Assembly: GCF_002993885.1 (NCBI RefSeq)
Contig: NZ_CM009578.1
Coordinates: forward strand, 3,739,569 to 3,803,568
Length of the DNA stretch: 64,000 bases
Origin: Sphingopyxis lindanitolerans
GTDB lineage: Bacteria; Pseudomonadota; Alphaproteobacteria; Sphingomonadales; Sphingomonadaceae
Reading direction: 5' to 3'
A program made the translations under genes and the position numbers. This document shows positions 16,385 through 25,200 of this stretch, piece after piece. Position 1 is the stretch's first letter. The number at the start of each line of letters is the position of its first letter. The notes beneath the pieces are model-generated. The model had not been told where the DNA came from. It worked only from the letters and a program-made list of their open reading frames with translations, and made no database searches.

Positions 16385-17278
16385 ATGCGGATCTATCGCA
16401 CGCCGGACGCGCGCTTTGAGGGGCTGCCCGACTGGCCTTACGCGCCGAAATATGCCGAGATCGAAGGCGGGCTTCGCGTCCATTATGTCGACGAGGGCGC
16501 GGCCGACGCGCAGCCGGTGCTGATGCTGCACGGCGAGCCGACCTGGTCCTATCTCTATCGCCACATGATCGGACCTGCGGTCGAGGCAGGATTCCGTGTC
16601 GTTGCGCCCGACCTGATCGGCTTTGGCCGCTCCGACAAGCCGCAGGGCCGGTCGGACCACAGCTATGCCGCGCAGGTCGCGTGGATGCGGGCGTGGATCG
16701 AGGCGCTCGACCTTCGGAACATGATCCTGACCTGCCAGGATTGGGGCTCGCTGATCGGGCTGCGCCTGGTCGCCGAAATGCCCGATCGGTTCGCGGGCGT
16801 CGCGCTGGCGAACGGTGGGTTGCCCGAGGGGCAACCGGCCCCGCGCGCCTTTGCGATCTGGCGCGCCTTTTCGCGTTACAGCCCGGTCTTTCCAATCGGC
16901 AAGATCGTCAAGGCGGGGGCCAAGCGCGAGTTGAGCGCCGCCGAAATCGCCGCTTATGACGCACCCTTTCCGACCCGCGCGTCGAAGGTCGCGGCGCGGG
17001 TCTATCCGTCCTTCGTGCCGCTCGGCGACAATGTCGCGGTGCCCGACCAGAAGCGCGCCTGGGCGGCGCTCGAACGCTTCGACAAGCCGTTCCTGTGCTG
17101 CTTTTCCGACGGCGACCCGATCACGCGCGGCGGTGACGCGCTGTTCCGCGGCCGCGTGCCGGGCGCCACAGGCGTCGCGCACCGCACCTTGAAGGGCGGG
17201 CATTTCATCCAGGAGGATGACCCGGCGGGCTTTGTCGCTGCGATCCGCGATGTGGCGGCAGCAGGGCAGGGGCGCTGA
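16385..17278 (+). CDS. Haloalkane dehalogenase, HLD-I-like
   Basis: Hydrolyses carbon-halogen bonds of haloalkanes to alcohols. 297 residues, alpha/beta hydrolase. MLHGEPTWSYLYRHMI gives the oxyanion-hole motif; the nucleophile is Asp119 with the halide-binding Trp120 in CQDWGSLIGL; the acid is probably Asp244 (SDGDPITRGG); the base is His273 (KGGHFIQED). A second Trp at 159 could complete halide binding. GGGAGGGG precedes the ATG. The natural substrate cannot be read from sequence; many members act on lab substrates but have unknown physiological roles. Confidence 0.93.
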   Translation: MRIYRTPDARFEGLPDWPYAPKYAEIEGGLRVHYVDEGAADAQPVLMLHGEPTWSYLYRHMIGPAVEAGFRVVAPDLIGFGRSDKPQGRSDHSYAAQVAWMRAWIEALDLRNMILTCQDWGSLIGLRLVAEMPDRFAGVALANGGLPEGQPAPRAFAIWRAFSRYSPVFPIGKIVKAGAKRELSAAEIAAYDAPFPTRASKVAARVYPSFVPLGDNVAVPDQKRAWAALERFDKPFLCCFSDGDPITRGGDALFRGRVPGATGVAHRTLKGGHFIQEDDPAGFVAAIRDVAAAGQGR

Positions 17279-17335
17279 CCAAAGCGGCGTGCCCCCCCCT
17301 TCGCGGGGACACACGGCCCGGACAATTGGTCTGCT

Positions 17336-18625
17336 TTAATCGCTGAACGGATCGCGGATCAGGATCGTGTCCTCGCGTTCGGGGCTGGTCGAGACGAGCG
17401 CGATCGGGGTTTCGATCAACTCCTGCACCCGCTGGACATATTTGATCGCCTGCGCGGGCAGGTCGGCATAGCTGCGCGCGCCGGCGGTCGTTTCGTGCCA
17501 GCCGTCCATTTCCTCGTAGATCGGCTCGACCTCGGCCTGGTCGGCCGAATGCGAGGGGAAATAGTCGAGGATCTTGCCGCGCAGCCGATAGCCGGTGCAG
17601 ATGCGGATGGTGTCGAAACCGTCGAGCACGTCGAGCTTGGTCAGCGCGATGCCGGTGACGCCCGATACCGCGCAGCTTTGCCGCACCAGCACCGCGTCGA
17701 ACCAGCCGCAGCGGCGTTTGCGGCCGGTGACGGTGCCGAATTCATGCCCGCGTTCGCCGAGCTTTTGCCCGGTCGCGTCGTCGAGTTCGGTGGGGAAGGG
17801 GCCGCTGCCGACGCGCGTCGTATAGGCCTTGGCGATGCCGAGGACGAAGCCGACCGCGGAGGGGCCGAGGCCCGACCCCGCCGCGGCGGTGCCGCTGACC
17901 GTGTTTGAGCTGGTAACGAAGGGATAGGTGCCGTGATCGACGTCGAGCAGCACGCCTTGCGCGCCTTCGAACAGGATGCGCGCGCCCGCCTTGCGCACCT
18001 TTTTCAGGCGCTTCCACACTGGCTGGGCATATTCGAGGACATAGTCGGCGATTTCGGTGAGGTCGGCGATCAGCCGGTCGCGATCGATCGGCGGCTCGCC
18101 GAAGCCGGCGCGCAGCGCGTCGTGATGCGCGGTCAGGCGGTCGATCTGCGGGTCCAGCTTGTCGAGATGGGCAAGATCGCAAACGCGGATCGCGCGGCGC
18201 CCGACCTTGTCCTCATAGGCCGGGCCGATGCCCCGCCCGGTGGTGCCGATCTTGCCCGCGCCCGCCGCGGTCTCGCGCAGCGCGTCGAGGTCGCGGTGAA
18301 AGGGCAGGATCAGCGCGCAATTGTCGGCGATGGCGAAATTCTCGGCATTGATCGTCACGCCCTGACCGCGCAGCTTGGCGATCTCGTCGCGCAGCGCCCA
18401 CGGGTCGAGGACGACGCCATTGCCGATGATCGACAGCGTCCCGGTGACGATGCCCGAGGGCAGCAGCGACAGCTTGTAAACCTGTTCGCCGACCACGAGG
18501 GTGTGACCGGCGTTGTGACCGCCCTGGAAACGGACGACTGCGTCGGCACGGCTGGCGAGCCAATCGACGATCTTGCCCTTGCCCTCGTCGCCCCATTGCG
18601 ACCCGATGACGGTGACATTTGCCAT
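17336..18625 (-). CDS. purA: Adenylosuccinate synthetase
   Basis: Converts IMP and aspartate to adenylosuccinate with GTP, the branch step to AMP. 429 residues, normal length. [11 protein letters not shown] (8-18) is the GTP-binding loop with the catalytic Asp13; [11 protein letters not shown] carries the catalytic His41. [20 protein letters not shown] and [19 protein letters not shown] are further signatures. AGGAC precedes the ATG. It converges with the dehalogenase gene over 57 bp holding a small GC-rich hairpin. Confidence 0.98.
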   Translation of the reverse strand: MANVTVIGSQWGDEGKGKIVDWLASRADAVVRFQGGHNAGHTLVVGEQVYKLSLLPSGIVTGTLSIIGNGVVLDPWALRDEIAKLRGQGVTINAENFAIADNCALILPFHRDLDALRETAAGAGKIGTTGRGIGPAYEDKVGRRAIRVCDLAHLDKLDPQIDRLTAHHDALRAGFGEPPIDRDRLIADLTEIADYVLEYAQPVWKRLKKVRKAGARILFEGAQGVLLDVDHGTYPFVTSSNTVSGTAAAGSGLGPSAVGFVLGIAKAYTTRVGSGPFPTELDDATGQKLGERGHEFGTVTGRKRRCGWFDAVLVRQSCAVSGVTGIALTKLDVLDGFDTIRICTGYRLRGKILDYFPSHSADQAEVEPIYEEMDGWHETTAGARSYADLPAQAIKYVQRVQELIETPIALVSTSPEREDTILIRDPFSD

Positions 18626-18730
18626 GATGCTGTCCTGCTGAACGGGGCCATTTGGCCCGGCGCGGCCTTAGCGGATTTGGGCGCGGAGGCAAGGGTGATG
18701 GATGAAATTGGGGTGCGATCGAGCGATAAG

Positions 18731-18846
18731 CCCCTCCTCTTCAGAGGAGGGGTTTGGGGTGGTGAACGTCGGTGCAGGAGCACCACCCCGCTGCGACTAG
18801 GGCGCAAGCGCCCAAGTCTCGCTGCCCCTCCTCTGAAGAGGAGGGG
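18731..18846. repeat. Intergenic palindromic repeat of the GCGACTAG family
   Basis: CCCCTCCTCTTCAGAGGAGGGG opens and CCCCTCCTCTGAAGAGGAGGGG closes the element, with CACCACCCCGCTGCGACTAG and GGCGCAAGCGCCC (a small hairpin) inside. Same architecture as 41177-41294 and the interrupted copy at 10224-10511. It lies in the purA upstream region and runs almost to the next plus-strand gene. Confidence 0.8.
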
Positions 18847-18863
18847 TGTGATAGGGCAGCGCC

Positions 18864-19241
18864 ATGACGAGTCCCGACGCCCCCTATCACGCCCATATCT
18901 ATTATGACCTCGCCGAGCACCCTGCAGCAGCGGCGCTGCGCGAGGATTTCGGCCGCGACCCCGCGATCCTGTTCGTCGGCGCGATGACCGACGGCGGGGT
19001 CGGGCCGCATCCGATCGCGCAATATGAAGTGCATTTCCTGGGCGCATCGATTCCCGCGGTGACGGCCGCGATCGAGGCGACGGGGCTGCGTGCGCTCGTC
19101 CATCCGCTGACCGACGATGACCTTGCCGATCATACGACGCTGGCGCACTGGATTGGCGAGCCGGTCGAACTCGATGTCACCGTGCTCGATCCGCCCGGTG
19201 TTAATCAGGGCATTCCGCGTTTCGGGGTATCGGATTTCTAA
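18864..19241 (+). CDS. DOPA 4,5-dioxygenase family protein
   Basis: 125 residues. PYHAHIYYD at the start (His9, His11), GVGPHP (His49), EVHFLG and ALVHPLTDDDLADHT (His80, His90) are the conserved His-rich positions of this small ring-cleavage dioxygenase family (PF08883). In plants and fungi it opens DOPA for betalain or muscaflavin synthesis; bacterial homologues have no clear role. It sits alone between the purA upstream repeat and the hisZ downstream repeat. Confidence 0.88.
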   Translation: MTSPDAPYHAHIYYDLAEHPAAAALREDFGRDPAILFVGAMTDGGVGPHPIAQYEVHFLGASIPAVTAAIEATGLRALVHPLTDDDLADHTTLAHWIGEPVELDVTVLDPPGVNQGIPRFGVSDF

Positions 19242-19247
19242 CCAATT

Positions 19248-19325
19248 CGTCATCCCGGCGAAGGCCGGGATCTCATCGTCACATTCCGACGCATCGTCGA
19301 GATCCCGGCCTTCGCCGGGATGACG
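19248..19325. repeat. Palindromic repeat, CGTCATCCCGGC type
   Basis: CGTCATCCCGGCGAAGGCCGGG at the left and CCCGGCCTTCGCCGGGATGACG at the right, 78 bp in total, around GATCTC/GAGATC. Between convergent genes, so it could also help terminate transcription. Related elements are at 22139-22216, 59842-59922 and 63371-63398. Confidence 0.8.
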
Positions 19326-19342
19326 ATCAAAATATTAGCAGC

Positions 19343-20455
19343 TTAGACCTCAACCGGCCCATCGGGACCAAGACGCCAGCCGCAGCCGAGCGCGCGCGCA
19401 TCGTCGCTTTCGGACAGCGCCGCCACCGTCTGCCAGTCGTCGGCACGTAGGCTCGCCGCGAGCGCGGGCTCGTGGCCGAGCGGCAGGAAGATGCGGCGGT
19501 CAGCATCGTCCTCGGCGCCAAGCCCTGCGTCGATCAGCGGATCGGGATAGAGCGAGAAACCGACCGCCGATTCTTCCTGTTCGCCGACAGGAATCGAATA
19601 GCCGCCACCGCGGCCGACCGCGTCGCCCTGACCGGGCACGAAAATCTGGAAACCGAACCAGCTTTGATAGGCGAAGCCGTGGCGTTCGGTGGGATCGAGA
19701 GTCAGCGTAACGCGGCCTCGCACCGGCGCCGCGATGGCTTCGAGCGCGTCGATCCGCGCCGCCAGGACGTCGGCGCTGTCGAAGACGCGAAGGTCGGCGA
19801 TCGCCTGGTCGAACGGGCCAGTAGCGCGGAGCAGCGGCAGATAGGCCTCGGCGCCGAGGCGGACGAGCGCGCCGGCGTCCTTGGCGTCGAGCGCGTCGCG
19901 CAGGCTGGCGATGCTCGCCGCGACCGGGAGCGGGCCGCGCGCGAGCAGATCGACGACGTCGGGGAGGGTGAAATCGATGGTGACCGGGCCGATGTTCGCG
20001 GCCTCGAGCGCGTCGATCGCGACGGTCACGATCTCGCGCGCCGCGGCGACGCTGTCGCTGCCGATCAGTTCGGCGCCGACCTGGAGCATTTCGCGCGCCG
20101 GGCGAAGCTGGCTCGCGCGCAGCTTCACGACCTGCCCGGCGTAGCAGAGGCGCAGCGGGCGCGGGGCATTGGCGAGCAGCGATGTGGCGATGCGGCCGAC
20201 CTGCCGCGTGATGTCGGGGCGCAGCGCGAGCGTGCGCTGCGACACCGGATCGGTGAAGCGCAGGAGGTCGCGCGCGGTGCGGTCGTCATCGCCGCCGAGC
20301 GTCTCGCGAAACTCGGCGAGCGGGGGCGATACGCGGCCATAGCCGTGCGACCGCATCGCATCGACGAGCGCGCGCGTGATGCGCGACGCCGCCTCGGCCT
20401 GTTGGGGGAGGCGGTCGCGCAGGCCTTCGGGCAGCAGGGCAGGGGCCTTGGTCAT
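19343..20455 (-). CDS. hisZ: ATP phosphoribosyltransferase regulatory subunit HisZ
   Basis: 370 residues. A class II histidyl-tRNA-synthetase-like protein that lacks tRNA charging and instead activates and regulates the short form of HisG, the first enzyme of histidine synthesis. LLPEGLRDRLPQQAEAASRI is the start signature, and TLALRPDITRQVGRIAT corresponds to motif 2 of the synthetase fold. Presence of HisZ predicts a short-form HisG elsewhere. It lies downstream of serA on the same strand (76-bp gap with a small repeat), as often seen in sphingomonads. Confidence 0.93.
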   Translation of the reverse strand: MTKAPALLPEGLRDRLPQQAEAASRITRALVDAMRSHGYGRVSPPLAEFRETLGGDDDRTARDLLRFTDPVSQRTLALRPDITRQVGRIATSLLANAPRPLRLCYAGQVVKLRASQLRPAREMLQVGAELIGSDSVAAAREIVTVAIDALEAANIGPVTIDFTLPDVVDLLARGPLPVAASIASLRDALDAKDAGALVRLGAEAYLPLLRATGPFDQAIADLRVFDSADVLAARIDALEAIAAPVRGRVTLTLDPTERHGFAYQSWFGFQIFVPGQGDAVGRGGGYSIPVGEQEESAVGFSLYPDPLIDAGLGAEDDADRRIFLPLGHEPALAASLRADDWQTVAALSESDDARALGCGWRLGPDGPVEV

Positions 20456-20498
20456 GAGGTGGCCTTAGGGTGGTCGGGGTGGGCGATCAATCAAATCT

Positions 20499-20520
20499 CC
20501 CCTCCCGCAAGCGGGAGGGG
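20499..20520. repeat. Short perfect hairpin between serA and hisZ
   Basis: CCCCTCCCGC-AA-GCGGGAGGGG. This is the end module of the GCGACTAG repeat family, here alone. It lies between two genes read in the same direction and could attenuate read-through, but no run of T follows. Confidence 0.6.
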
Positions 20521-20531
20521 AACTGGTTGGC

Positions 20532-22118
20532 TCAGAACTTCAGCCCCTTCACCGTCTTCACGCCGGGGAGCTGGCAGAGCTGCCACAAGAGCGGTTCGGG
20601 CATCGGCGAGTCGAGGCTGAGCAACAGCACCGCCTCGCCGCCCGCGGCGCGGCGGCCGAGGTGGAAGGTGCCGATGTTGAGCCCGGCTTCGCCGAGCGCG
20701 GTGCCGATGCGGCCGATGAAGCCCGGCGCGTCCTCGTTGACGATATAGAGCATATGGCCGTCGAGATCGGCCTCGACCTTGATCCCGAACATCTCGACCA
20801 GGCGCGGGTCGCCGTTGCTGAACAAGGTGCCCGCGACCGAGCGGTCGCCGTCGCTGGTCGCGACGGTGACGCGGACGAGCGTGTGGTAATCGCCGTCGCG
20901 ATCGTGGCGAACCTCGCGCACGTCGAGTCCGCGCTCGCGCGCGAGGTGGGGGGCGTTGACCATGTTCACGCTGTCCGAATATTGACGCATCAGGCCGGTC
21001 AGGACCGCAGCGGTGATCGGCTTGAGGTTCAGCTCGGCCGCTGCGCCCTCGACCTCGACCGAGATGGTGGTCAGGTTATCGTGCGCAAGCTGGCCGACGA
21101 GGCTGCCGAGCTTTTCGGCGAGACTCATATAGGGGCGCAGCTTCGGCGCTTCCTCGGCCGACAGGCTGGGGACGTTGAGCGCGTTGGTGATGCCGCCGGT
21201 GAGCAGATAGTCCGAAATCTGTTCGGCCACTTGAATGGCGACATTGACCTGCGCCTCGTCGGTCGAGGCGCCGAGGTGGGGGGTGCAGATGAAGTTCGGC
21301 GTGCTGAACAGCGGGTGATCGGCGGTCGGCGGCTCCTGCGCGAATACGTCGAGCGCCGCGCCCGCGACATGGCCGCTGTCGAGCGCGTCCTTGAGCGCCG
21401 CCTCGTCGATCAATCCGCCGCGCGCGCAGTTGATGATCCGCACGCCCTTCTTCGCCTTGGCGATATTTTCGGCCGACAGGATGTTCCGCGTCTGGTCGGT
21501 CAGCGGCGTGTGCAGCGTGATGAAGTCGGCCTTCGCCAACAGCGTGTCGAGGTCGGCCTTTTCGACGCCGAGTTCGACGGCGCGTTCGGGGGTCAGAAAG
21601 GGATCAAAGGCGACGACCTTCATGCGCAGGCCCAGCGCACGCTCGGCGACGATGCTGCCGATGTTGCCGCAACCGATCAGGCCGAGCGTCTTCGAGGTCA
21701 GCTCGACCCCCATGAAATCATTCTTCGGCCATTTGCCCGCCTGGGTCCGCGTGTTGGCTTCGGGAATCTGGCGGGCGAGCGCGAACATCATCGCGACCGC
21801 ATGTTCGGCGGTGGTGATGCTGTTGCCGAAGGGGGTGTTCATCACGATGACGCCCTTCTTCGACGCCTCCGGGATATCGACATTGTCGACGCCGATCCCG
21901 GCGCGGCCGACGACCTTGAGGTTCGTCGCGGCGGCGAGGACGTCGGCGGTCACCTTGGTGGCCGAACGGATCGCGAGGCCGTCATAATCGCCGATCATCG
22001 CGATCAGTTCGTCCTTGGTCTTGCCGGTGATCTCATCGACCTGAATGCCGCGCTCCTTGAAGATCGCGGCGGCTTTGGGGTCCATCTTGTCGCTGATGAG
22101 GACTTTGGGTTGGGTCAT
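20532..22118 (-). CDS. serA: D-3-phosphoglycerate dehydrogenase
   Basis: Oxidises 3-phosphoglycerate with NAD, the entry step to serine. 528 residues, the long form: catalytic and NAD domains (1 to about 320), an intervening ASB domain, and a C-terminal ACT domain (about 450-528, HMLYIVNEDAPGFIGRIGTA) suited to serine feedback. GLIGCGNIGSIVAERALGL is the dinucleotide motif, INCARGGLIDE and FICTPHLGASTDEAQ carry active-site residues. AAAGGAA precedes the ATG. Downstream of serC, with a palindromic repeat between them. Confidence 0.97.
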   Translation of the reverse strand: MTQPKVLISDKMDPKAAAIFKERGIQVDEITGKTKDELIAMIGDYDGLAIRSATKVTADVLAAATNLKVVGRAGIGVDNVDIPEASKKGVIVMNTPFGNSITTAEHAVAMMFALARQIPEANTRTQAGKWPKNDFMGVELTSKTLGLIGCGNIGSIVAERALGLRMKVVAFDPFLTPERAVELGVEKADLDTLLAKADFITLHTPLTDQTRNILSAENIAKAKKGVRIINCARGGLIDEAALKDALDSGHVAGAALDVFAQEPPTADHPLFSTPNFICTPHLGASTDEAQVNVAIQVAEQISDYLLTGGITNALNVPSLSAEEAPKLRPYMSLAEKLGSLVGQLAHDNLTTISVEVEGAAAELNLKPITAAVLTGLMRQYSDSVNMVNAPHLARERGLDVREVRHDRDGDYHTLVRVTVATSDGDRSVAGTLFSNGDPRLVEMFGIKVEADLDGHMLYIVNEDAPGFIGRIGTALGEAGLNIGTFHLGRRAAGGEAVLLLSLDSPMPEPLLWQLCQLPGVKTVKGLKF

Positions 22119-22138
22119 TTCGATATTCCTTCTTTCCT

Positions 22139-22216
22139 GTCATTCCCGGGAAAGCGGGAACCCAGGGTGGGATCAGCCCACGCACGCTCTGGGTCCCCGC
22201 TTTCGCGGGGATGACG
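22139..22216. repeat. Palindromic repeat between serC and serA
   Basis: GTCATTCCCGGGAAAGCGGGAA at the left pairs imperfectly with GGTCCCCGCTTTCGCGGGGATGACG at the right. 78 bp, same family as 19248-19325. Lies within the presumed serC-serA transcription unit. Confidence 0.75.
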
Positions 22217-22223
22217 AAAAATG

Positions 22224-23354
22224 TTAGACGGTGAGAGTTTCGTAAGCCCAGTCGAGCCAGGGGCCGAGCGCTTCGATATCGGCGGTGTCGACCGTCGCAC
22301 CGCACCAGATGCGCAGGCCCGGAGGCGCGTCGCGATAGCCCGCGATGTCATAGGCCGCGCCTTCGGCTTCGAGCAACCCGGCGAATTTCTTGATGAAATC
22401 CGCGTCGGCGCCCGCGACCGACAGGCAGACCGAGGTCTTCGACCGGCTGGCGGGGTCGGCGGCGAGGTGGGAGAGCCAGTCGCGTTCCGAAACGATCTTG
22501 TCGAGCGCCGCGGCATTGGCGTCGCTGCGCGCCTTGAGGCCGTTCAGACCGCCGAGCGATTTTGCCCATTCCAGCGCGAAGATCGCATCCTCGACCGCGA
22601 GCATCGACGGGGTATTGATCGTCTCGCCCTTGAACACGCCTTCGGCCAGCGCGCCCTTGCTGACAAGGCGGAACACCTTGGGCAGCGGCCAGGCGGGGGT
22701 GTGGGTTTCGAGGCGCTCGACCGCGCGAGGGCCGAGGATCAGCACGCCGTGACCGCCTTCGCCGCCGAGCACTTTCTGCCAGCTGAAGGTCGCGACGTCG
22801 ATCTTGTCCCACGGCAGGTCGTAAGCGAACACCGCGCTGGTCGCGTCGGCGAAGCTCAGCCCTTCGCGGTCGGCGGCGATCCAGTCGCCGTTCGGAACGC
22901 GGACGCCGCTGGTGGTGCCGTTCCAGGTGAACAGCACGTCGTTCGACCAGTCGACCTGGGTGAGGTCGGGGAGCGCGCCGTAATCGGCGCGAATGACGGT
23001 CGGATCGAGCTTGAGTTGCTTGGCCGCGTCGGTGACCCAGCCCTCGCCGAAGCTCTCCCATGCGAGCGTCGTGACGGGGCGCTGCCCAAGCATCGTCCAC
23101 ATCGCCATTTCGAAGGCGCCGGTGTCGCTACCCGGAACGATGCCGATGCGGTGGGTGTCGGGAAGCTGCAGCATCTCGCGCATCAGGTCGATGCAAAGCG
23201 CGAGACGCGTCTTGCCGATCTTGGCGCGGTGCGAGCGACCCAGTGATTCGGTGGCTAGTTTTTCGGGGGACCAGACCGGCGGCTTGGCGCAGGGACCGGA
23301 GGAGAAATAGGGGCGCGCAGGGCGCAATTCGGGTGTCGGCACTTCACTCATCAT
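22224..23354 (-). CDS. serC: Phosphoserine aminotransferase
   Basis: Transaminates 3-phosphohydroxypyruvate with glutamate to give phosphoserine. 376 residues, of the alphaproteobacterial type. RPYFSSGPCAKPP and GRSHRAKIGK at the start, VPGSDTGAFEMAMW near residue 74 and the predicted PLP lysine Lys194 in FSWQKVLGGEGGHG. Two adjacent ATG codons (23354, 23351) follow a strong AAGGAGA. The upstream 50 bp resembles the serC leader RNA motif, suggesting cis control. Works with serA just downstream. Confidence 0.96.
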   Translation of the reverse strand: MMSEVPTPELRPARPYFSSGPCAKPPVWSPEKLATESLGRSHRAKIGKTRLALCIDLMREMLQLPDTHRIGIVPGSDTGAFEMAMWTMLGQRPVTTLAWESFGEGWVTDAAKQLKLDPTVIRADYGALPDLTQVDWSNDVLFTWNGTTSGVRVPNGDWIAADREGLSFADATSAVFAYDLPWDKIDVATFSWQKVLGGEGGHGVLILGPRAVERLETHTPAWPLPKVFRLVSKGALAEGVFKGETINTPSMLAVEDAIFALEWAKSLGGLNGLKARSDANAAALDKIVSERDWLSHLAADPASRSKTSVCLSVAGADADFIKKFAGLLEAEGAAYDIAGYRDAPPGLRIWCGATVDTADIEALGPWLDWAYETLTV

Positions 23355-23356
23355 AG

Positions 23357-23404
23357 TCTCTCCTTGCAGAGAGCTCGCGCGGCGTTGGGACCGCGTGGCC
23401 CGGC
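23357..23404 (-). ncRNA. Candidate serC leader RNA motif
   Basis: Immediately upstream of serC the transcript can form two hairpins: CGCGG-TCCCAACG-CCGCG, then CTCTC-TGCAAG-GAGAG. The second contains the AAGGAGA ribosome site. This order and the CCCAACGCCGCG and TGCAAGGAGA words agree with my memory of the alphaproteobacterial serC RNA motif (Rfam), which sits just before serC. A covariance-model search would settle it. Confidence 0.6.
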
Positions 23405-23524
23405 GCCGCGTTTAGGGAGAGGCGCGCAACTGTCAAACAAAATGCGCGGACCGGGCGAAATTTTCGACGAGCCGAGGTCAAAGGTTAGCGACTTGTTAAC
23501 CACATCGTCGATAATTTGACGGCC

Positions 23525-24226
23525 ATGTCGATCCCGTCTTTCCTGAAGCCCCGGATATGGGTCGCCGCGACCGCGATGCTGGCCCTATCCGCCTGTTTCG
23601 GCGCCCCCGAGGTGATGAAGCAGGGCGGCGCCAAGCGCACGGCGTCGACGACACCCCAGCGCCCGCAGATCACGGGAACGCCATCCTTCACCAGCGCCGA
23701 GGCACAGCAATGCGCCTTCGATCTCAAGCAGGCCGGGGTGCGCTTCACGCCGCTGCCCAACCAGGATCATGGCGGCGGTTGCAGCTCGATCGATTCGGTG
23801 AAGCTGCTCGACATCGGCACGCCGGTGACGAATCTGGGACCGATGACCTGCCCGCTCGCGCGCAATTTCGCGGCCTGGGCGCGCTATGCGGTGAAGCCCG
23901 CGGCGCGCCAATATTTCAAGACCGAAGTCGTGAAGATCGAGACCTATGGCACCTATAGCTGCCGCAATATCTATGGCGGCCGTTCGGGGCGGCTGTCGCA
24001 GCACGCCTCTTCGAACGCGATCGACGTCGCGGGCTTCGTGCTCGCCGACGGGCGGCGGATCATGCTCGACGGCGGGTGGCACGGCGACAAGGCGTCGCAG
24101 GATTTTCTCCGCGCGCTTCACAAATCGGCGTGCCGCCGCTTCGGCACAGTGCTCAGCCCCGATTATAACGCGGCGCATTACAATCACTTCCACCTCGATA
24201 TGAGCGGGAACGGTTACTGCCGCTGA
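23525..24226 (+). CDS. Extensin-like family lipoprotein
   Basis: 233 residues from the first ATG; an in-frame TTG lies 9 bp upstream. A lipoprotein signal ends at the lipobox LSAC (WVAATAMLALSAC). The mature part matches the extensin-like C-terminal family of proteobacteria: GGGCSSIDSVKLLDIGT, MTCPLARNFAAWARYAVKPAA, SQHASSNAIDVAGF, and HYNHFHLD near the end. HxH and Asp residues resemble the M15/D-Ala-D-Ala peptidase zinc site, so an envelope hydrolase role is possible. Divergent from serC. Confidence 0.9.
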   Translation: MSIPSFLKPRIWVAATAMLALSACFGAPEVMKQGGAKRTASTTPQRPQITGTPSFTSAEAQQCAFDLKQAGVRFTPLPNQDHGGGCSSIDSVKLLDIGTPVTNLGPMTCPLARNFAAWARYAVKPAARQYFKTEVVKIETYGTYSCRNIYGGRSGRLSQHASSNAIDVAGFVLADGRRIMLDGGWHGDKASQDFLRALHKSACRRFGTVLSPDYNAAHYNHFHLDMSGNGYCR

Positions 24227-24293
24227 CGTTCCTTCCCCCCATGGAGGGGGAGCCGTCTTGGCAAAGTCACGCGAAACGGCTAGCCGCTCGCTA

Positions 24294-25166
24294 ATGGCAA
24301 AAGACAAACAACCCCATCGTTCGCGTTTCCACAAGGCAAAGGACGACGCGCAGTTCGCCCAGCAAGCGACGACCACCCCGCAGACCGCCGACCCGGCCTA
24401 TAAGCTCGCCTTTCAGGACAATGAGTTCCTGCTGCGCGAGGATCTGCGCCCGGTGCGCTTTCAGCTCGAGCTGCTCAAGCCCGAGTTGCTGCTCGACGAA
24501 GCGAAGATCGAATCGACATTGGTCATCTATGGCTCGGCGCGCATTCCCGAGCCCGAGGCGGCCAACGGGCTCGAGACCGCGGCGACCGACGATGTCCAGC
24601 GCAACATCGCCCGCCACCTCAAGGCCAAGGCCAAATATTATGACGAGGCACGCAAGCTTGCCCGGCTCGCGAGCCAGGTGCCGTGCGACGAGGATGGCTG
24701 CCGCCATTTCGTCGTCTGCTCGGGTGGCGGCCCGTCGATCATGGAGGCCGCGAACCGCGGCGCCGCCGACGAGGATCGCGAATCGATCGGCCTCAACATC
24801 GTGCTGCCGCATGAGCAGGCGCCGAACCGCTATGTGACCCCGTCGCTGAGCTTTCAGTTCCACTATTTCGCGCTTCGCAAGATGCACTTCCTGCTCCGCG
24901 CGCGCGCGGTCGCGGTCTTTCCGGGCGGTTTCGGCACCTTCGACGAGATGTTCGAGCTGTTGACGCTGATTCAGACCGGCAAGATCAAGCCGATCCCGAT
25001 CGTGCTGTTCGGCAAGGCGTTCTGGAACCGCGTCGTCAATTTCGAAGCGCTGGTCGAGGAAGGCGTCGTCAGCGCCCGCGACCTGGGCCTGTTCCAGTTC
25101 GTCGAGACCGCGGAGGAGGCCTGGGGGATCATCCAGGATTTCTACGCGAACAGCGAGCAGCATTGA
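24294..25166 (+). CDS. LOG family (lysine-decarboxylase-like) nucleotide 5'-monophosphate phosphoribohydrolase
   Basis: 290 residues from the ATG; an upstream TTG at 24258 is in frame but without better support. The Rossmann core starts with TLVIYGSARIPEPE, and the LOG signature PGGFGTFDEMFELLTLIQTG is at about residue 215. Family members remove ribose phosphate from nucleotides (cytokinin activation in plants, purine/pyrimidine salvage in bacteria such as YgdH). The long N-terminal helical extension fits the larger bacterial subgroup. Separated from the extensin gene by a small G/C hairpin. Confidence 0.9.
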   Translation: MAKDKQPHRSRFHKAKDDAQFAQQATTTPQTADPAYKLAFQDNEFLLREDLRPVRFQLELLKPELLLDEAKIESTLVIYGSARIPEPEAANGLETAATDDVQRNIARHLKAKAKYYDEARKLARLASQVPCDEDGCRHFVVCSGGGPSIMEAANRGAADEDRESIGLNIVLPHEQAPNRYVTPSLSFQFHYFALRKMHFLLRARAVAVFPGGFGTFDEMFELLTLIQTGKIKPIPIVLFGKAFWNRVVNFEALVEEGVVSARDLGLFQFVETAEEAWGIIQDFYANSEQH

Positions 25167-25200
25167 TGGCTATCGCGCCCGCGTAGGCGGGGTCGATGGG

